Shown: in pieces, positions 5,073 to 13,264 of the stretch
How positions within the stretch are numbered: position 1 is the stretch's first letter
Layout: each line of letters opens with the position of its first letter
NCBI GenBank assembly: GCA_910589655.1
Contig: CAJUTJ010000160.1
Coordinates: 1 to 13,264, forward strand
Direction: 5' to 3'
Source: an uncultured Acetatifactor sp.
GTDB taxonomy: Bacteria; Bacillota; Clostridia; Lachnospirales; Lachnospiraceae
DNA: 13,264 nt
Notes under the pieces: generated by a model
What the model saw: the letters and a program-made list of their open reading frames with translations, nothing else
Told to the model about the DNA's origin: nothing
Databases searched by the model: none
Made by a program: the position numbers and the translations under genes

Positions 5073-8000
5073 ATGAGAGTTGATTTTATTATATGCAGTA
5101 ACTCTGATCTATGGTTTAGCGAGTGCGAAAAATATATTGAGAATCTGATTGTTCCTGATGATGTTGAGATTTCCGTACTGGGCATTACAGAGGTCTCCGG
5201 TATGGCAGAAGGGTATGAACAGGGAAGGAATGCATCGACAGCCGATTATAAGGTATACCTTCATCAGGACGTATTTATTGTAAACAGGCATTTTATAGAG
5301 GATATTGATGCTGTTTTCCGCACCGATGACCGGATAGGCATTATCGGGATGCTTGGTAATGACGAGGTCAGAGATCAACGACTTTCATGGGATAAATGGA
5401 AATACGGAAAAGTAATCACCGGAAACGGCAGGGAACAGATGCTGGTGGACTACGGGGAGATTAGAGGACGGTATCGTGAAGTCGATTGTTTGGATGGTAT
5501 GATTCTCGTTACCCGATATGATATCCCTTGGCGGGAGGATATTTTTATCAATTGGCATTTTTATGACAGGTCTATATGCTTGGAATATAAGAGGCGGGGG
5601 TATTTTTGCGTGGTTCCCCGTCAGGAGATGCCATGGTGTGTTCATGCCTGTGGTGTCGGCGGATTTGCCGGATGGAGTGACAGCCTGCAGGTTTATTTGG
5701 ATGAATATAGGGACTTTTTTCAGGCAGACAAAGTGTTGGAGAACTCGAGCCTTCCGGACGGGGAGGCGCTGCAGCGTGCGGATCTGGCAGCAGACAAGCT
5801 GGAGGAGCTGATCGACTGCAGAGAGATGGACGGGGCGCTCAAGTTCATGGATGAGGCAGTGAGGAGCAATGCGTTTGAAATGAACAAGAGGCTTGTCTTT
5901 GCCGAAGGACTGCTGGAAATCTGGAAGAGGGGAGAGTACGGCTTGCTTTTTGCTGCGGGAGACCATGTCTCCGAGATGCGGTTGAAGTATGTAAGGGCAT
6001 TTCTCCTGCTGCAGAGGAAGTGTTACGGCCTTTTTTTGGATGCGGAAGAGACCGGATTCCTGTCAAGGCTTGCGGGACGGGAAAAGGCAGTTATTATGAG
6101 GCGCGAACTGACGCTGCATGATCAAGCGGGGAGAGATGTGGGTCAAGTTGCGGAAATTTTGGTACAGATTGCACAAAAGGCGGGCGCTTTACTGAAAACA
6201 TTGAGTGAGGATCAAAATGCGGATGTTGAAAGGGAAGCACTCGGGGCAGTGAGTCTGGGCGTCATGCTCGATGCGGTAGAATACATGATTCCCGCGTCTG
6301 TTTATGAGAAATACAGTGAATTTTTTGCCGCTTTTTGTGTGCGTTGCAAGCAGTGTGGGGATGGGGCTTTTCTGTCGGAAAATAAAAGGGAATTTATTTC
6401 GTCTCTGAAACTTTTCATAGAGTGTATGAAAGAGTTGGTGCACGGCTATACTTCTCAGATTAGAAAGTGTCCTTACTGTGGGAAGAGGGTGATCTATCAG
6501 CCTTTACTAAACTGCTACAAGGTGATGGCGGCGCGTTACAGATCGGCAGCACAGGGTAAAGGCGGGATTAGGAATGAGGAGGAGTATTCCTGCCCGAACT
6601 GTGGAGCCGGTGACAGTGACAAGCTTATTGTTTCCTTTTTGGCGAAGGAGGGCTTGCAGGAAGCGGCGGAAGGGTTGAAGCTGCTGCACATTGCCCCTGC
6701 CTCTGCCTCTGCCGTTTCCGGTTGGATAAATAGAAAATGCCCCCATATACAATATGACACCATGGATCCGTATACGGAACAGGAGGCTTTTCATTCCGAT
6801 ATTATGGATATGCACATGATTTCTGATGAAACCTATGATGTAATCATATGCTCCCATGTACCGGAGGATGTGCGGGATGACAGGAAAGCGCTTGGCGAAT
6901 GGAAACGTGTTCTGAAGCCGGAAGGCAAGGTAATATTGTTTGTTCCGGCAGATATCAATACAACGTGCATTGATGAGAAGCGGGGAACATCGGGGGCAGA
7001 GAACCTGAGAGCTTCGGCACAGGCGGATTACTGCAGGAGTTATGGCAAGAACGGGCCGGCAAAGAGACTAGAAGAGCATTTTTATGTCCACAGTCTGGGA
7101 AAAGAGTATTTTGGGGAAGAAGTTTTTGCGCAATGTGGTCTGGCGGATACAAGTGTCCTGTATGTATTGACTAAGTCTCGGGAAGTATCTTTGAACATGG
7201 CGGAGGAGATCGTGATAGATGAGCGCCTGTGCAGGGAGGGGCCGCTGGTAAGTGTGGTTATGTCCTGCTACAACCATGGAGCGTTCGTGGCGGATACCAT
7301 AGAAAGCGTGATCGGGCAGTCTTATAAAAATATAGAATTTCTTGTGGCCGATGACGGGTCGAGTGACGATTCCGCCGGAATCATGCAGAGGTATTCGGAG
7401 CATTTTGCGGAGGAACATTATTTTACGGACAATTTCGGGGAACGGTTTTCTTTTTTGTGGGAGAGATCCCATGGGAAATATATCGCTATAATTAATTCTG
7501 ATGACGTTTGGGAAAAGGATAAACTGTATTTTCAGGTGAAATATATGGAGGAACACCAAGATTGTGGCGCCTGTTTTACATGGACTAAATACGCAGACGA
7601 AAATCTTGCGGAATTGGAGGACGACACTTTCAGGCAGAGAAACAGAAGCGGTAGTGAATGGATGAAGTTTTTTTGGCAGAATGGGAATGTGTTGTGTCAT
7701 CCATCGTCGTTGATGCGCAGAGAGTTCAGATTAGAACCTCCCAGATATGCGAACTCCTGCTGGCAGCTGTGGGACATGTTTAAATGGGTGGATATGATAC
7801 AAAATTCTTCTATATATATTCTTCCCAAATTTCTGACAGTGATGCGCAGGTACGACAGAAACGGTATTCGTAATGTCAGTGCATATACGCCGGACAATGT
7901 GCGGAGACATCATATAGAGGAGGGGCATAACTGGTTTTGGTCGATCCGGAATATGGAGAATACTTTCTTCAAAGACGCATTTGGCGAGTTTATGGTGAAT

Positions 8001-8222
8001 CCGCTGGCCTCCACGGAACAGGAAATAAAATGTGAAAAATATTTTTTGCTGTTAAGCCATCCCAACCCGTACACGAGAAACGGTGCAATATTCTATCTTT
8101 TTGAAATATTTAACGAGGTGGAGGTATGTATGCAGGAAAAATATGGCTATACGAAGAAAGTGATAAAAGACGATATATTGAAGAAGGGAGACCCTTGTGC
8201 TGAATATGCCGGGAGGTTGTAA
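5073..8222 (+). CDS. Multidomain glycosyltransferase-methyltransferase-glycosyltransferase
   Basis: This 1049-residue cytosolic protein probably builds and methylates a glycan. Residues 1 to about 215 resemble the glycosyltransferase-like family of PF13712 (YKVYLHQDVFI, with H64-Q65-D66; DCLDGM at 138-143). About 216-460 is helical and unassigned. C466-P-Y-C469 and C507-P-N-C510 form a likely zinc ribbon. Residues about 530-700 resemble a class I SAM methyltransferase, with LLHIAP (537-542) at the motif I position and DVIICSHVPEDV (589-600) where the family usually has HVLEHV. Residues about 724-1049 carry a GT2 domain, with SVVMSCYN (727-734), ADDGSSDD (759-766) and the metal-binding DxD-like NSDDVW (808-813). 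AAGGGG (5058-5063) lies 9 bp before the ATG. It is the first gene of the operon and its stop codon overlaps the next start. No membrane segment is seen. Substrates are unknown, and the N-terminal domain could be inactive. Confidence 0.88.
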   Translation: MRVDFIICSNSDLWFSECEKYIENLIVPDDVEISVLGITEVSGMAEGYEQGRNASTADYKVYLHQDVFIVNRHFIEDIDAVFRTDDRIGIIGMLGNDEVRDQRLSWDKWKYGKVITGNGREQMLVDYGEIRGRYREVDCLDGMILVTRYDIPWREDIFINWHFYDRSICLEYKRRGYFCVVPRQEMPWCVHACGVGGFAGWSDSLQVYLDEYRDFFQADKVLENSSLPDGEALQRADLAADKLEELIDCREMDGALKFMDEAVRSNAFEMNKRLVFAEGLLEIWKRGEYGLLFAAGDHVSEMRLKYVRAFLLLQRKCYGLFLDAEETGFLSRLAGREKAVIMRRELTLHDQAGRDVGQVAEILVQIAQKAGALLKTLSEDQNADVEREALGAVSLGVMLDAVEYMIPASVYEKYSEFFAAFCVRCKQCGDGAFLSENKREFISSLKLFIECMKELVHGYTSQIRKCPYCGKRVIYQPLLNCYKVMAARYRSAAQGKGGIRNEEEYSCPNCGAGDSDKLIVSFLAKEGLQEAAEGLKLLHIAPASASAVSGWINRKCPHIQYDTMDPYTEQEAFHSDIMDMHMISDETYDVIICSHVPEDVRDDRKALGEWKRVLKPEGKVILFVPADINTTCIDEKRGTSGAENLRASAQADYCRSYGKNGPAKRLEEHFYVHSLGKEYFGEEVFAQCGLADTSVLYVLTKSREVSLNMAEEIVIDERLCREGPLVSVVMSCYNHGAFVADTIESVIGQSYKNIEFLVADDGSSDDSAGIMQRYSEHFAEEHYFTDNFGERFSFLWERSHGKYIAIINSDDVWEKDKLYFQVKYMEEHQDCGACFTWTKYADENLAELEDDTFRQRNRSGSEWMKFFWQNGNVLCHPSSLMRREFRLEPPRYANSCWQLWDMFKWVDMIQNSSIYILPKFLTVMRRYDRNGIRNVSAYTPDNVRRHHIEEGHNWFWSIRNMENTFFKDAFGEFMVNPLASTEQEIKCEKYFLLLSHPNPYTRNGAIFYLFEIFNEVEVCMQEKYGYTKKVIKDDILKKGDPCAEYAGRL

Positions 8223-9304
8223 TGATGCAGATAAAGGCATTAAATAAGGACGCGGAGTCCTTGAAAAAGCATTTGGCCGGAAAGAAGCGAATTATGACAT
8301 ACGGAGCAGGAGCTCTGGCCAATGATATTAAAATTGTTTTGGAAAAATTCGGATATAAGCTGGATTGTGCTATTGTAGATGACGAATACTATAACGAAAA
8401 GGCAGGCGCAACATGGGAGGACATAACGGTTGCGTCATTAAAAACACTCCGTCCGCCCTACTCGCCGGAGTCGGATGCTGTTATATGGGCGATAGCGTCA
8501 CCCGAGAAGCTTCATGGCTGCATGGAGGATGACCGGATGACGGAATGCTTTCTGATTTGGAATGTGAACGATTTTTGGGATGACAGAGATTATCCTGCCG
8601 TTCATCGGGAAGAGTTTGACAGTGCGAAGGAATTGCTTTGTGACGAATATTCCAGAAAGGTTTTTGACAGTTACATAGAAGCGCAAAAAGGGAACGTTGA
8701 AGAGGATATCCGTTACAGTACGGAGGGCGCTTATTTCAATAATTTGACCGGGGGGGGGTACAGAGAAGGCGCCTTCTTGGATTGCGGGGCATATGACGGC
8801 CAGTCCGCGTTTGATTATATGAAATTTATAGGGCAGGAATGTAAAGTGTATGCATTTGAGCCGGATCAAATGAATTATCGAAAGCTGGCAGACAGAGTGA
8901 AAAACAGATCCCATTTTATTTGTCTGAATAAAGGATGCTATTCATCTGAAAAGCAAATGTCTTTTGCGGCTAACGCAGATATGTCAAGCAGTTTACAGGA
9001 GGGAGGAAATGAGATTGTTGAGGTGACAACAATCGACGGAGTAGTCGGGGAGGATAAAGTTGCTTTCATAAAATTAGATATAGAAGGCGCCGAATTGGAG
9101 GCGCTGAAAGGTGCAAGAAAAGTGATTCGGCGGGATATGCCTGTTTTGGCAGTCAGCGCATATCATAAGCAGGAAGATCTCATTACATTGCTCCCATATA
9201 TCAGTGAGCTGTGCGGCAGGAACAAGAGATACAAATTATATTTAAGGCATCATGGGGTAGTGCAAACAGAATTGGTAATTTATGCGATTCCTTTCGAAGA
9301 TTAG
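8222..9304 (+). CDS. FkbM family SAM-dependent methyltransferase
   Basis: The 360-residue enzyme is predicted to transfer a methyl group from SAM, typically to a hydroxyl of a sugar or other small group. The FkbM core occupies about residues 180-345. It comprises FLDCGAYDGQS (185-195, SAM motif I), YAFEPDQMNYRKL (acidic motif at F212-E213-P214), VTTIDGVV, and KLDIEGAELEALKGA (284-298). The N-terminal 150 residues hold a Rossmann-like nucleotide-binding motif, TYGAGALANDI (26-36), often seen ahead of glycan-linked domains. The start overlaps the upstream stop (TAATG), implying translational coupling. GGGAGG at 8211-8216 favours the second ATG at 8225, so the true start may be one codon later. 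Codons 177-179 are three consecutive GGG, a G9 run that could slip and remove the catalytic domain. Confidence 0.92.
   Translation: MMQIKALNKDAESLKKHLAGKKRIMTYGAGALANDIKIVLEKFGYKLDCAIVDDEYYNEKAGATWEDITVASLKTLRPPYSPESDAVIWAIASPEKLHGCMEDDRMTECFLIWNVNDFWDDRDYPAVHREEFDSAKELLCDEYSRKVFDSYIEAQKGNVEEDIRYSTEGAYFNNLTGGGYREGAFLDCGAYDGQSAFDYMKFIGQECKVYAFEPDQMNYRKLADRVKNRSHFICLNKGCYSSEKQMSFAANADMSSSLQEGGNEIVEVTTIDGVVGEDKVAFIKLDIEGAELEALKGARKVIRRDMPVLAVSAYHKQEDLITLLPYISELCGRNKRYKLYLRHHGVVQTELVIYAIPFED
8750..8758 (+). repeat. G9 homopolymer in the methyltransferase gene
   Basis: Nine consecutive G bases encode Gly177-Gly179 of the FkbM protein, eight codons before its SAM-binding motif. A one-base slip would shift the frame and lose the methyltransferase domain, the layout expected of a phase-variable contingency tract. 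The gene is in the ON frame in this sequence. Confidence 0.9.
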
Positions 9305-9333
9305 AGGATGCCGGATCTTAAGGCGGTGAGTAT

Positions 9334-10791
9334 ATGATTTGGGAATTTGACAGATATAAAAATAATATAGCAGTGCGGGACGAACACGGTAGGGCGGTCA
9401 GCTATGCCATGTTAAAGGATCTGGGCCAAGGCATTGCGGATAAAATCGGTGAAAGGTGCCTTGTGGTTTCTTTCTGTGAAAACAGCATAGGCTCTGTTGT
9501 CGGATATACGGCATTTGTCAATAACGGCATTGTGCCGATACTGCTTAACAGCCATATGGACAGGGAGCTTTCGGAAAATTTGATTGTCAATTATAAGCCA
9601 TTGTACTTATGGATGCCTGTTTCCCAAACGCGGTATTTCGAAGCATATCAGGATGCGGAAATACTGAGGATGTATGATTATGTATTATTGAAAACAGATT
9701 TTGGAATGAAATACCCGCTTCATACAGAGCTGTGTCTGATGCTCACCACTTCCGGTTCTACCGGAAGTCCGAAATTTGTCCGCCAAAGTTACCGCAATGT
9801 ATTATCAAATGCCGGTTCCATCGTTGAATATTTGGATTTGGATCAATCGGAAAGACCCATCACAACATTGCCGATGAACTATACTTATGGTCTGTCCATT
9901 ATAAACAGCCATCTTTTGGTGGGAGCCACGATACTTCTTACGGATAAGGGCATAATGCAAAAGGAATTCTGGAATTTTTTCCGAGAGCAGGGAGCCACAT
10001 CCTTCGGCGGTGTTCCCTACACATATGAGATGCTGGATAAACTGAAGTTTTACCGAATGAATCTGCCCTCTCTCAGATATTTTACGCAGGCGGGCGGGAA
10101 ACTGACAACAAAACTTCATGAGAAATTTGCCGAATGCGCACAGGAAAAAGGAACCAAATTTATTGTCATGTACGGACAATGCGAGGCCACAGCCCGGATG
10201 GGGTATCTTCCGGCGGAAAAGGCTCTTGAGAAATGTGGTTCCATGGGCATCGCTATTCCGGGCGGCAAATTTTATTTGATTGATGTAAACGGACAGGCTG
10301 TGACGGAGCCTTACGTGACCGGAGAACTGGTTTATGAGGGCGCTAATGTTACATTGGGGTATGCGGAATGCGGCGAGGATCTGGTGAAAGGGGATGAGCG
10401 GGAAGGAATCCTCCAGACCGGAGACATGGCCCAATTTGATAACGACGGATACTATTACATTGTCGGCAGGAAGAAGAGGTTTCTCAAGATCTATGGCAAC
10501 CGTGTGAATCTGGATGAGGTTGAGCGGCTTGTAAAAACACATTTTGATCATATAGACTGCGCCAGCGCCGGTGTGGACGATCATATGGTTCTTTTTGTCA
10601 CAGACGAGGCGGCTGCGGAAGACGTAAAAGATTTTGTAGTAGCGAAGACAGGGTTGAATGCCGCCGCGTTTAAAGCCGTGGTCATTGACAAAATACCTAA
10701 AAATGATGCGGGGAAGACGTTGTATCAGGAGCTGGCAGTAAATGACAGCGTTTGTCAGGGAAAGGTTAAGGAGATAGGCTGTGACTTTTGA
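9334..10791 (+). CDS. AMP-dependent synthetase/ligase (ANL superfamily)
   Basis: The 485-residue enzyme should activate a carboxylic acid with ATP to an acyl-AMP and pass it to a thiol acceptor. All core ANL motifs are present: P-loop TTSGSTGSPK (138-147), MNYTYGLS, the YGQCEA aromatic/acceptor motif (280-285), QTGD (361-364) with the ribose-binding Asp, hinge region GRKKRFLKIYGNRV (378-391), and the catalytic Lys of the mobile C-terminal domain in PKNDAGKTLY (K461). It is shorter than long acyl-CoA synthetases, nearer to stand-alone adenylating enzymes of biosynthetic clusters. The substrate cannot be read from the sequence. The ATG follows AAGGCGGTGAG, 29 bp after the fkbM-type gene. Its end overlaps the next gene by 11 bp, so the two are probably made together and act in sequence. 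Confidence 0.92.
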   Translation: MIWEFDRYKNNIAVRDEHGRAVSYAMLKDLGQGIADKIGERCLVVSFCENSIGSVVGYTAFVNNGIVPILLNSHMDRELSENLIVNYKPLYLWMPVSQTRYFEAYQDAEILRMYDYVLLKTDFGMKYPLHTELCLMLTTSGSTGSPKFVRQSYRNVLSNAGSIVEYLDLDQSERPITTLPMNYTYGLSIINSHLLVGATILLTDKGIMQKEFWNFFREQGATSFGGVPYTYEMLDKLKFYRMNLPSLRYFTQAGGKLTTKLHEKFAECAQEKGTKFIVMYGQCEATARMGYLPAEKALEKCGSMGIAIPGGKFYLIDVNGQAVTEPYVTGELVYEGANVTLGYAECGEDLVKGDEREGILQTGDMAQFDNDGYYYIVGRKKRFLKIYGNRVNLDEVERLVKTHFDHIDCASAGVDDHMVLFVTDEAAAEDVKDFVVAKTGLNAAAFKAVVIDKIPKNDAGKTLYQELAVNDSVCQGKVKEIGCDF

Positions 10792-13120
10792 TGAATTACT
10801 ACGGATTTCACCATACTCGCTGGATAAAACGCAGAAGGAGAAATTACTGACGGCCAGACTGGCGGAACTTACAGAGTACCATAAGCGCAACTGCCCTGAA
10901 TATGCGGATATTTTGAGCGTGTTAGCTTATGGGGAACAGCAGATCGGATCCTATAAAGAGCTCCCGTTCCTTCCCGTTCGGTTGTTTAAGGAATTATCTT
11001 TGAGAAGCGTGCCTGAGGATGAGGTGGTGAAAACAATGACATCTTCCGGTACATCCGGACAAAGGGTTTCCCGGATTTATCTGGATCGTGTCACTGCATC
11101 TAATCAGCAGAAAGCCATGGTTAAAATTGTAAATGAGTTTACGGGTTCTTCCAGAAAGCCGATGATCATAGTGGACTGCCCGTCCGTGGTAAAGGATCGG
11201 AAAAAGTTTTCGGCTCGGGGAACCGGAATTTTGGGTTTTTCCGTTTTCGGCTCGAAGAAGCTATATGCTCTGAACGATGATATGGAACTGGATGTGGAAG
11301 GAATGGAAACCTTTCTGGAACAGCACAGGGGGCAGGAGATTCTGCTTTTTGGATTTACCTTTATGATATGGCAGTATTTTTATAAAGAGCTGGTTCGTTT
11401 GAAAGAGAGGGGTAAAGTTTTTGACCTGTCCGGCGGAATACTGATTCATGGCGGCGGCTGGAAGAAGTTGGCCGGCGAGGCAGTCAGCCCGAAAGAGTTT
11501 CATGAGAAATTAGGGGGAGAATGCGGGCTTGCAAGGATTCATGATTATTATGGCATGGTGGAGCAAACCGGATGCATCTATATGGAGTGCGAATACGGGC
11601 ACTTGCATGCCAGCATTTTTTCGGATGTGATTGCCAGAAGAGCGGAAGATTTCGCAGAGTGCGAAATAGGGGAGAAGGGGATACTTCAGGTGGTGTCAAC
11701 CATTCCGGAATCCTATCCGGGGCACAGCCTTCTCACCGAGGATGAGGGTGTAATCCTTGGCGAAGACGATTGTCCCTGTGGCCGATTGGGGAAGTATTTC
11801 AGAATATTCGGACGTCTGAAGAATGCGGAAATACGCGGCTGCAGTGATACTTTTGCGGCAGAACAAAAGGGAGAGAGGAAGCTTGCAGACAGTGGGGAAC
11901 CGGATAATGTGCTGAAGAAAATATCTTATATTGCCGGCGATATGGATGTCGTCAGGAATCTTTCTCACACTATACCTAAGAAACCCTTTGCGGAAGATGT
12001 TTTGAATTTCACCGATGAGATAGCAAAAGAACTGATGCGGCATCCCAAAGCCAAGGCTTTCCCGGATGTTGTGACATTAGGATTTTGGCTCAGGAAAGCG
12101 TCTGCATTATCATTAAAGGCAAGATTTCTGTCCGGGGAAAGGTATCTTCACATAGGCAGGGGAACCGCTTTCCACATTGCACCCTCCAATGTCCCGGTGA
12201 ATTATGCGTATTCACTGTTCACGGGGCTGCTTTGCGGCAATGCCAACGTAGTGCGGATTCCGTCGAGAGAGTATCCTCAGGTGGAAATCATCAACGAGGT
12301 AATCCGCAAGGCGCTTGATAGACATCCGGATATGAAGCCCTATATTGCGCTGGTGCGCTATGAACATGATAAGGAAGTGAACGACATCCTGTCAGCTCTG
12401 TGTGACATCCGTGTTGTCTGGGGAGGGGATGGGACAATCGCGGAGCTGCGCAGATCCCCACTGCCTCCAAGAGCGGAGGAAATAACCTTTGCAGACCGAT
12501 ATTCGCTGGCAGTGATTGACTCCGATGAGTACATCCGGCTGGTGGAAAATGACGGGGATAACAAGATTAGAGACCGCATTGCGTCTGACTTTTATAATGA
12601 TACCTATCTTTCCGACCAAAATGCATGTACCAGTCCCCGGGCAGTTGTTTGGACAGGCGGTGCAAAGGAGAAGGCGAAAAATATTTTTTGGCAGAGTCTG
12701 CTGGCGCTCGTAAAGAAAAAGTATGATTTCCGGCCCATACAGAGCGTGGATAAGCTTTCCATGGAATGTATGGCATCCGTTTCAGGCCTTGGCAGAATGA
12801 AGAGGACAACGGGAAGGGAAAACCGTCTGGTAAGGATTCAGGTTTCGGAATTATTACCGGGGCTCATGGACTACCGGGGGAATTCGGGATATTTTTATGA
12901 GTATGACTGTGACGATATAGCGGCGATACGGGATTTCTGCAATAATGCACATTGCCAGACCATAGGGCTTTTTGGCGGGAAAGAGGTGACAGCGCCTTTG
13001 CTTGATTCGGGAATCCGTGGAGTTGACCGCGTCGTTCCGCTGGGGCATACAATGGATTATGATTTGATATGGGACGGATATAATCTGGTGGAGAAGTTTA
13101 CGAGAACGATAAATGCCTGA
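10781..13120 (+). CDS. LuxE-LuxC fusion: acyl-protein synthetase/acyl-CoA reductase
   Basis: The 779-residue protein joins two enzymes of a fatty-acid-reductase-type system. Residues 1 to about 355 are LuxE-like (PF04443). They include an ATP-binding loop TSSGTSGQ (87-94), HGGGWKK (223-229), DYYGMVEQ (255-262), C331-P-C333-G-R, and a terminal AEIRGCSDT in which C354 matches the position expected for the acyl-accepting Cys near the end of LuxE. After a linker of about 30 residues, about 390-779 are LuxC-like (PF05893). They include GRGTAFHIAPSNVP (459-472), NVVRIPSREYP, and the nucleophile C616 in DQNACTSP. Expected role: receive an activated acyl group, pass it to C616 and reduce it with NAD(P)H to an aldehyde. 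The start is GTG, set by AAGGAGA (10768-10774) 6 bp upstream; the overlapping ATG at 10791 is out of frame. No luciferase or luxD is nearby, so light production is not implied. A surface-glycan role is inferred from context. Confidence 0.92.
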   Translation: MTFDELLRISPYSLDKTQKEKLLTARLAELTEYHKRNCPEYADILSVLAYGEQQIGSYKELPFLPVRLFKELSLRSVPEDEVVKTMTSSGTSGQRVSRIYLDRVTASNQQKAMVKIVNEFTGSSRKPMIIVDCPSVVKDRKKFSARGTGILGFSVFGSKKLYALNDDMELDVEGMETFLEQHRGQEILLFGFTFMIWQYFYKELVRLKERGKVFDLSGGILIHGGGWKKLAGEAVSPKEFHEKLGGECGLARIHDYYGMVEQTGCIYMECEYGHLHASIFSDVIARRAEDFAECEIGEKGILQVVSTIPESYPGHSLLTEDEGVILGEDDCPCGRLGKYFRIFGRLKNAEIRGCSDTFAAEQKGERKLADSGEPDNVLKKISYIAGDMDVVRNLSHTIPKKPFAEDVLNFTDEIAKELMRHPKAKAFPDVVTLGFWLRKASALSLKARFLSGERYLHIGRGTAFHIAPSNVPVNYAYSLFTGLLCGNANVVRIPSREYPQVEIINEVIRKALDRHPDMKPYIALVRYEHDKEVNDILSALCDIRVVWGGDGTIAELRRSPLPPRAEEITFADRYSLAVIDSDEYIRLVENDGDNKIRDRIASDFYNDTYLSDQNACTSPRAVVWTGGAKEKAKNIFWQSLLALVKKKYDFRPIQSVDKLSMECMASVSGLGRMKRTTGRENRLVRIQVSELLPGLMDYRGNSGYFYEYDCDDIAAIRDFCNNAHCQTIGLFGGKEVTAPLLDSGIRGVDRVVPLGHTMDYDLIWDGYNLVEKFTRTINA

Positions 13121-13173
13121 CCGCAGGGTTGTTTCATGAAGAAAAATTAAAATCGGTATATAGAGCATTTTTA

Positions 13174-13221
13174 CGAGGGTTATGGAAGCTATACGAATTT
13201 TTCATAACCCTCGATTTTTTT
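13174..13221 (+). terminator. Intrinsic terminator of the glycan operon
   Basis: CGAGGGTTATG (13174-13184) pairs perfectly with CATAACCCTCG (13203-13213), an 11-bp stem. An 18-nt loop and a T7 run (13215-13221) complete it. It lies 54 bp after the stop of the LuxE-LuxC gene and closes the four-gene operon. Confidence 0.93.
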
Positions 13222-13233
13222 GTCTTGTAGAGG

Positions 13234-13264
13234 TATAATGTCTATATAGTATAGGTATATACTA
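13234..13264 (+). promoter_or_regulatory. -10 box plus inverted-repeat operator for a gene beyond the window
   Basis: TATAAT (13234-13239) is followed 7 bp later by a perfect inverted repeat, TAGTATA (13247-13253), GGTA, TATACTA (13258-13264). The -35 region is poor. A dyad over the start region is a typical repressor site, and AT-rich TAGTATA/TATACTA dyads resemble operators of GntR-family (YtrA-like) regulators. That assignment is an inference; the regulated gene lies outside the window. Confidence 0.5.

Noticed and set aside
9805..10890. 361-codon open frame on the minus strand opposite the AMP ligase
   Set aside because: It is antisense to a gene with a complete set of ANL motifs, has no ribosome binding site or recognisable domain, and is explained as a shadow of codon bias.
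10781..13120. Bioluminescence (lux) operon
   Set aside because: LuxE- and LuxC-like domains are present, but luxA, luxB and luxD are absent and the context is glycan synthesis.

Overview
The window looks like chromosomal DNA of an anaerobic, gut-type Clostridia bacterium, probably Lachnospiraceae. This rests on AGGAGG-type ribosome binding sites, hairpin-plus-U-run terminators, mixed ATG/GTG starts, moderate GC content and the character of the proteins; it is inference, as there is no rRNA or other marker gene.

Left part (1-3300) is a patchwork accessory region. A minus-strand promoter drives a short frameshifted gene at the left edge. It is followed by about 440 bp of GC-rich DNA without a convincing gene. 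Next is a compact single-gene unit (711-1241) with a near-consensus extended -10 promoter, a 134-aa protein of unknown function and a strong terminator. Directly after it lies a decayed tyrosine recombinase fragment, then a membrane-anchored or exported 478-aa protein with three 36-bp tandem repeats. A perfect 16-bp direct repeat brackets that gene, one copy inside the recombinase remnant. This is a scar of insertion or recombination.

Middle part (3300-5072) holds a complete MATE-family multidrug exporter with a well-defined internal start at 3328. A hairpin follows its stop codon. Then comes a structured intergenic region with two 59-bp palindromic repeats (57/59 identical) around further hairpins.

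Right part (5073-13221) is a tightly packed four-gene plus-strand operon ending in a strong terminator. (1) A 1049-aa protein combines a glycosyltransferase-like domain, a four-Cys zinc-ribbon-like motif, a class I methyltransferase-like domain and a C-terminal GT2 glycosyltransferase. (2) An FkbM-family methyltransferase carries a G9 tract just before its SAM-binding core. (3) An ANL-superfamily acyl/aryl-AMP ligase follows. (4) A single polypeptide fuses a LuxE-like acyl-protein synthetase to a LuxC-like acyl-CoA reductase, with both expected acyl-carrying cysteines present. No luciferase genes (luxAB), luxD or acyl carrier protein lie in the window. The likely theme is synthesis and decoration of a surface glycan or glycoprotein, in which a carboxylic acid is adenylated, held as a thioester and reduced to an aldehyde or further. 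This pairing of glycan assembly and methylation with carboxylate reduction is the most interesting system here. The last 45 bp contain a -10-like box and a perfect inverted repeat, apparently the control region of a gene outside the window.
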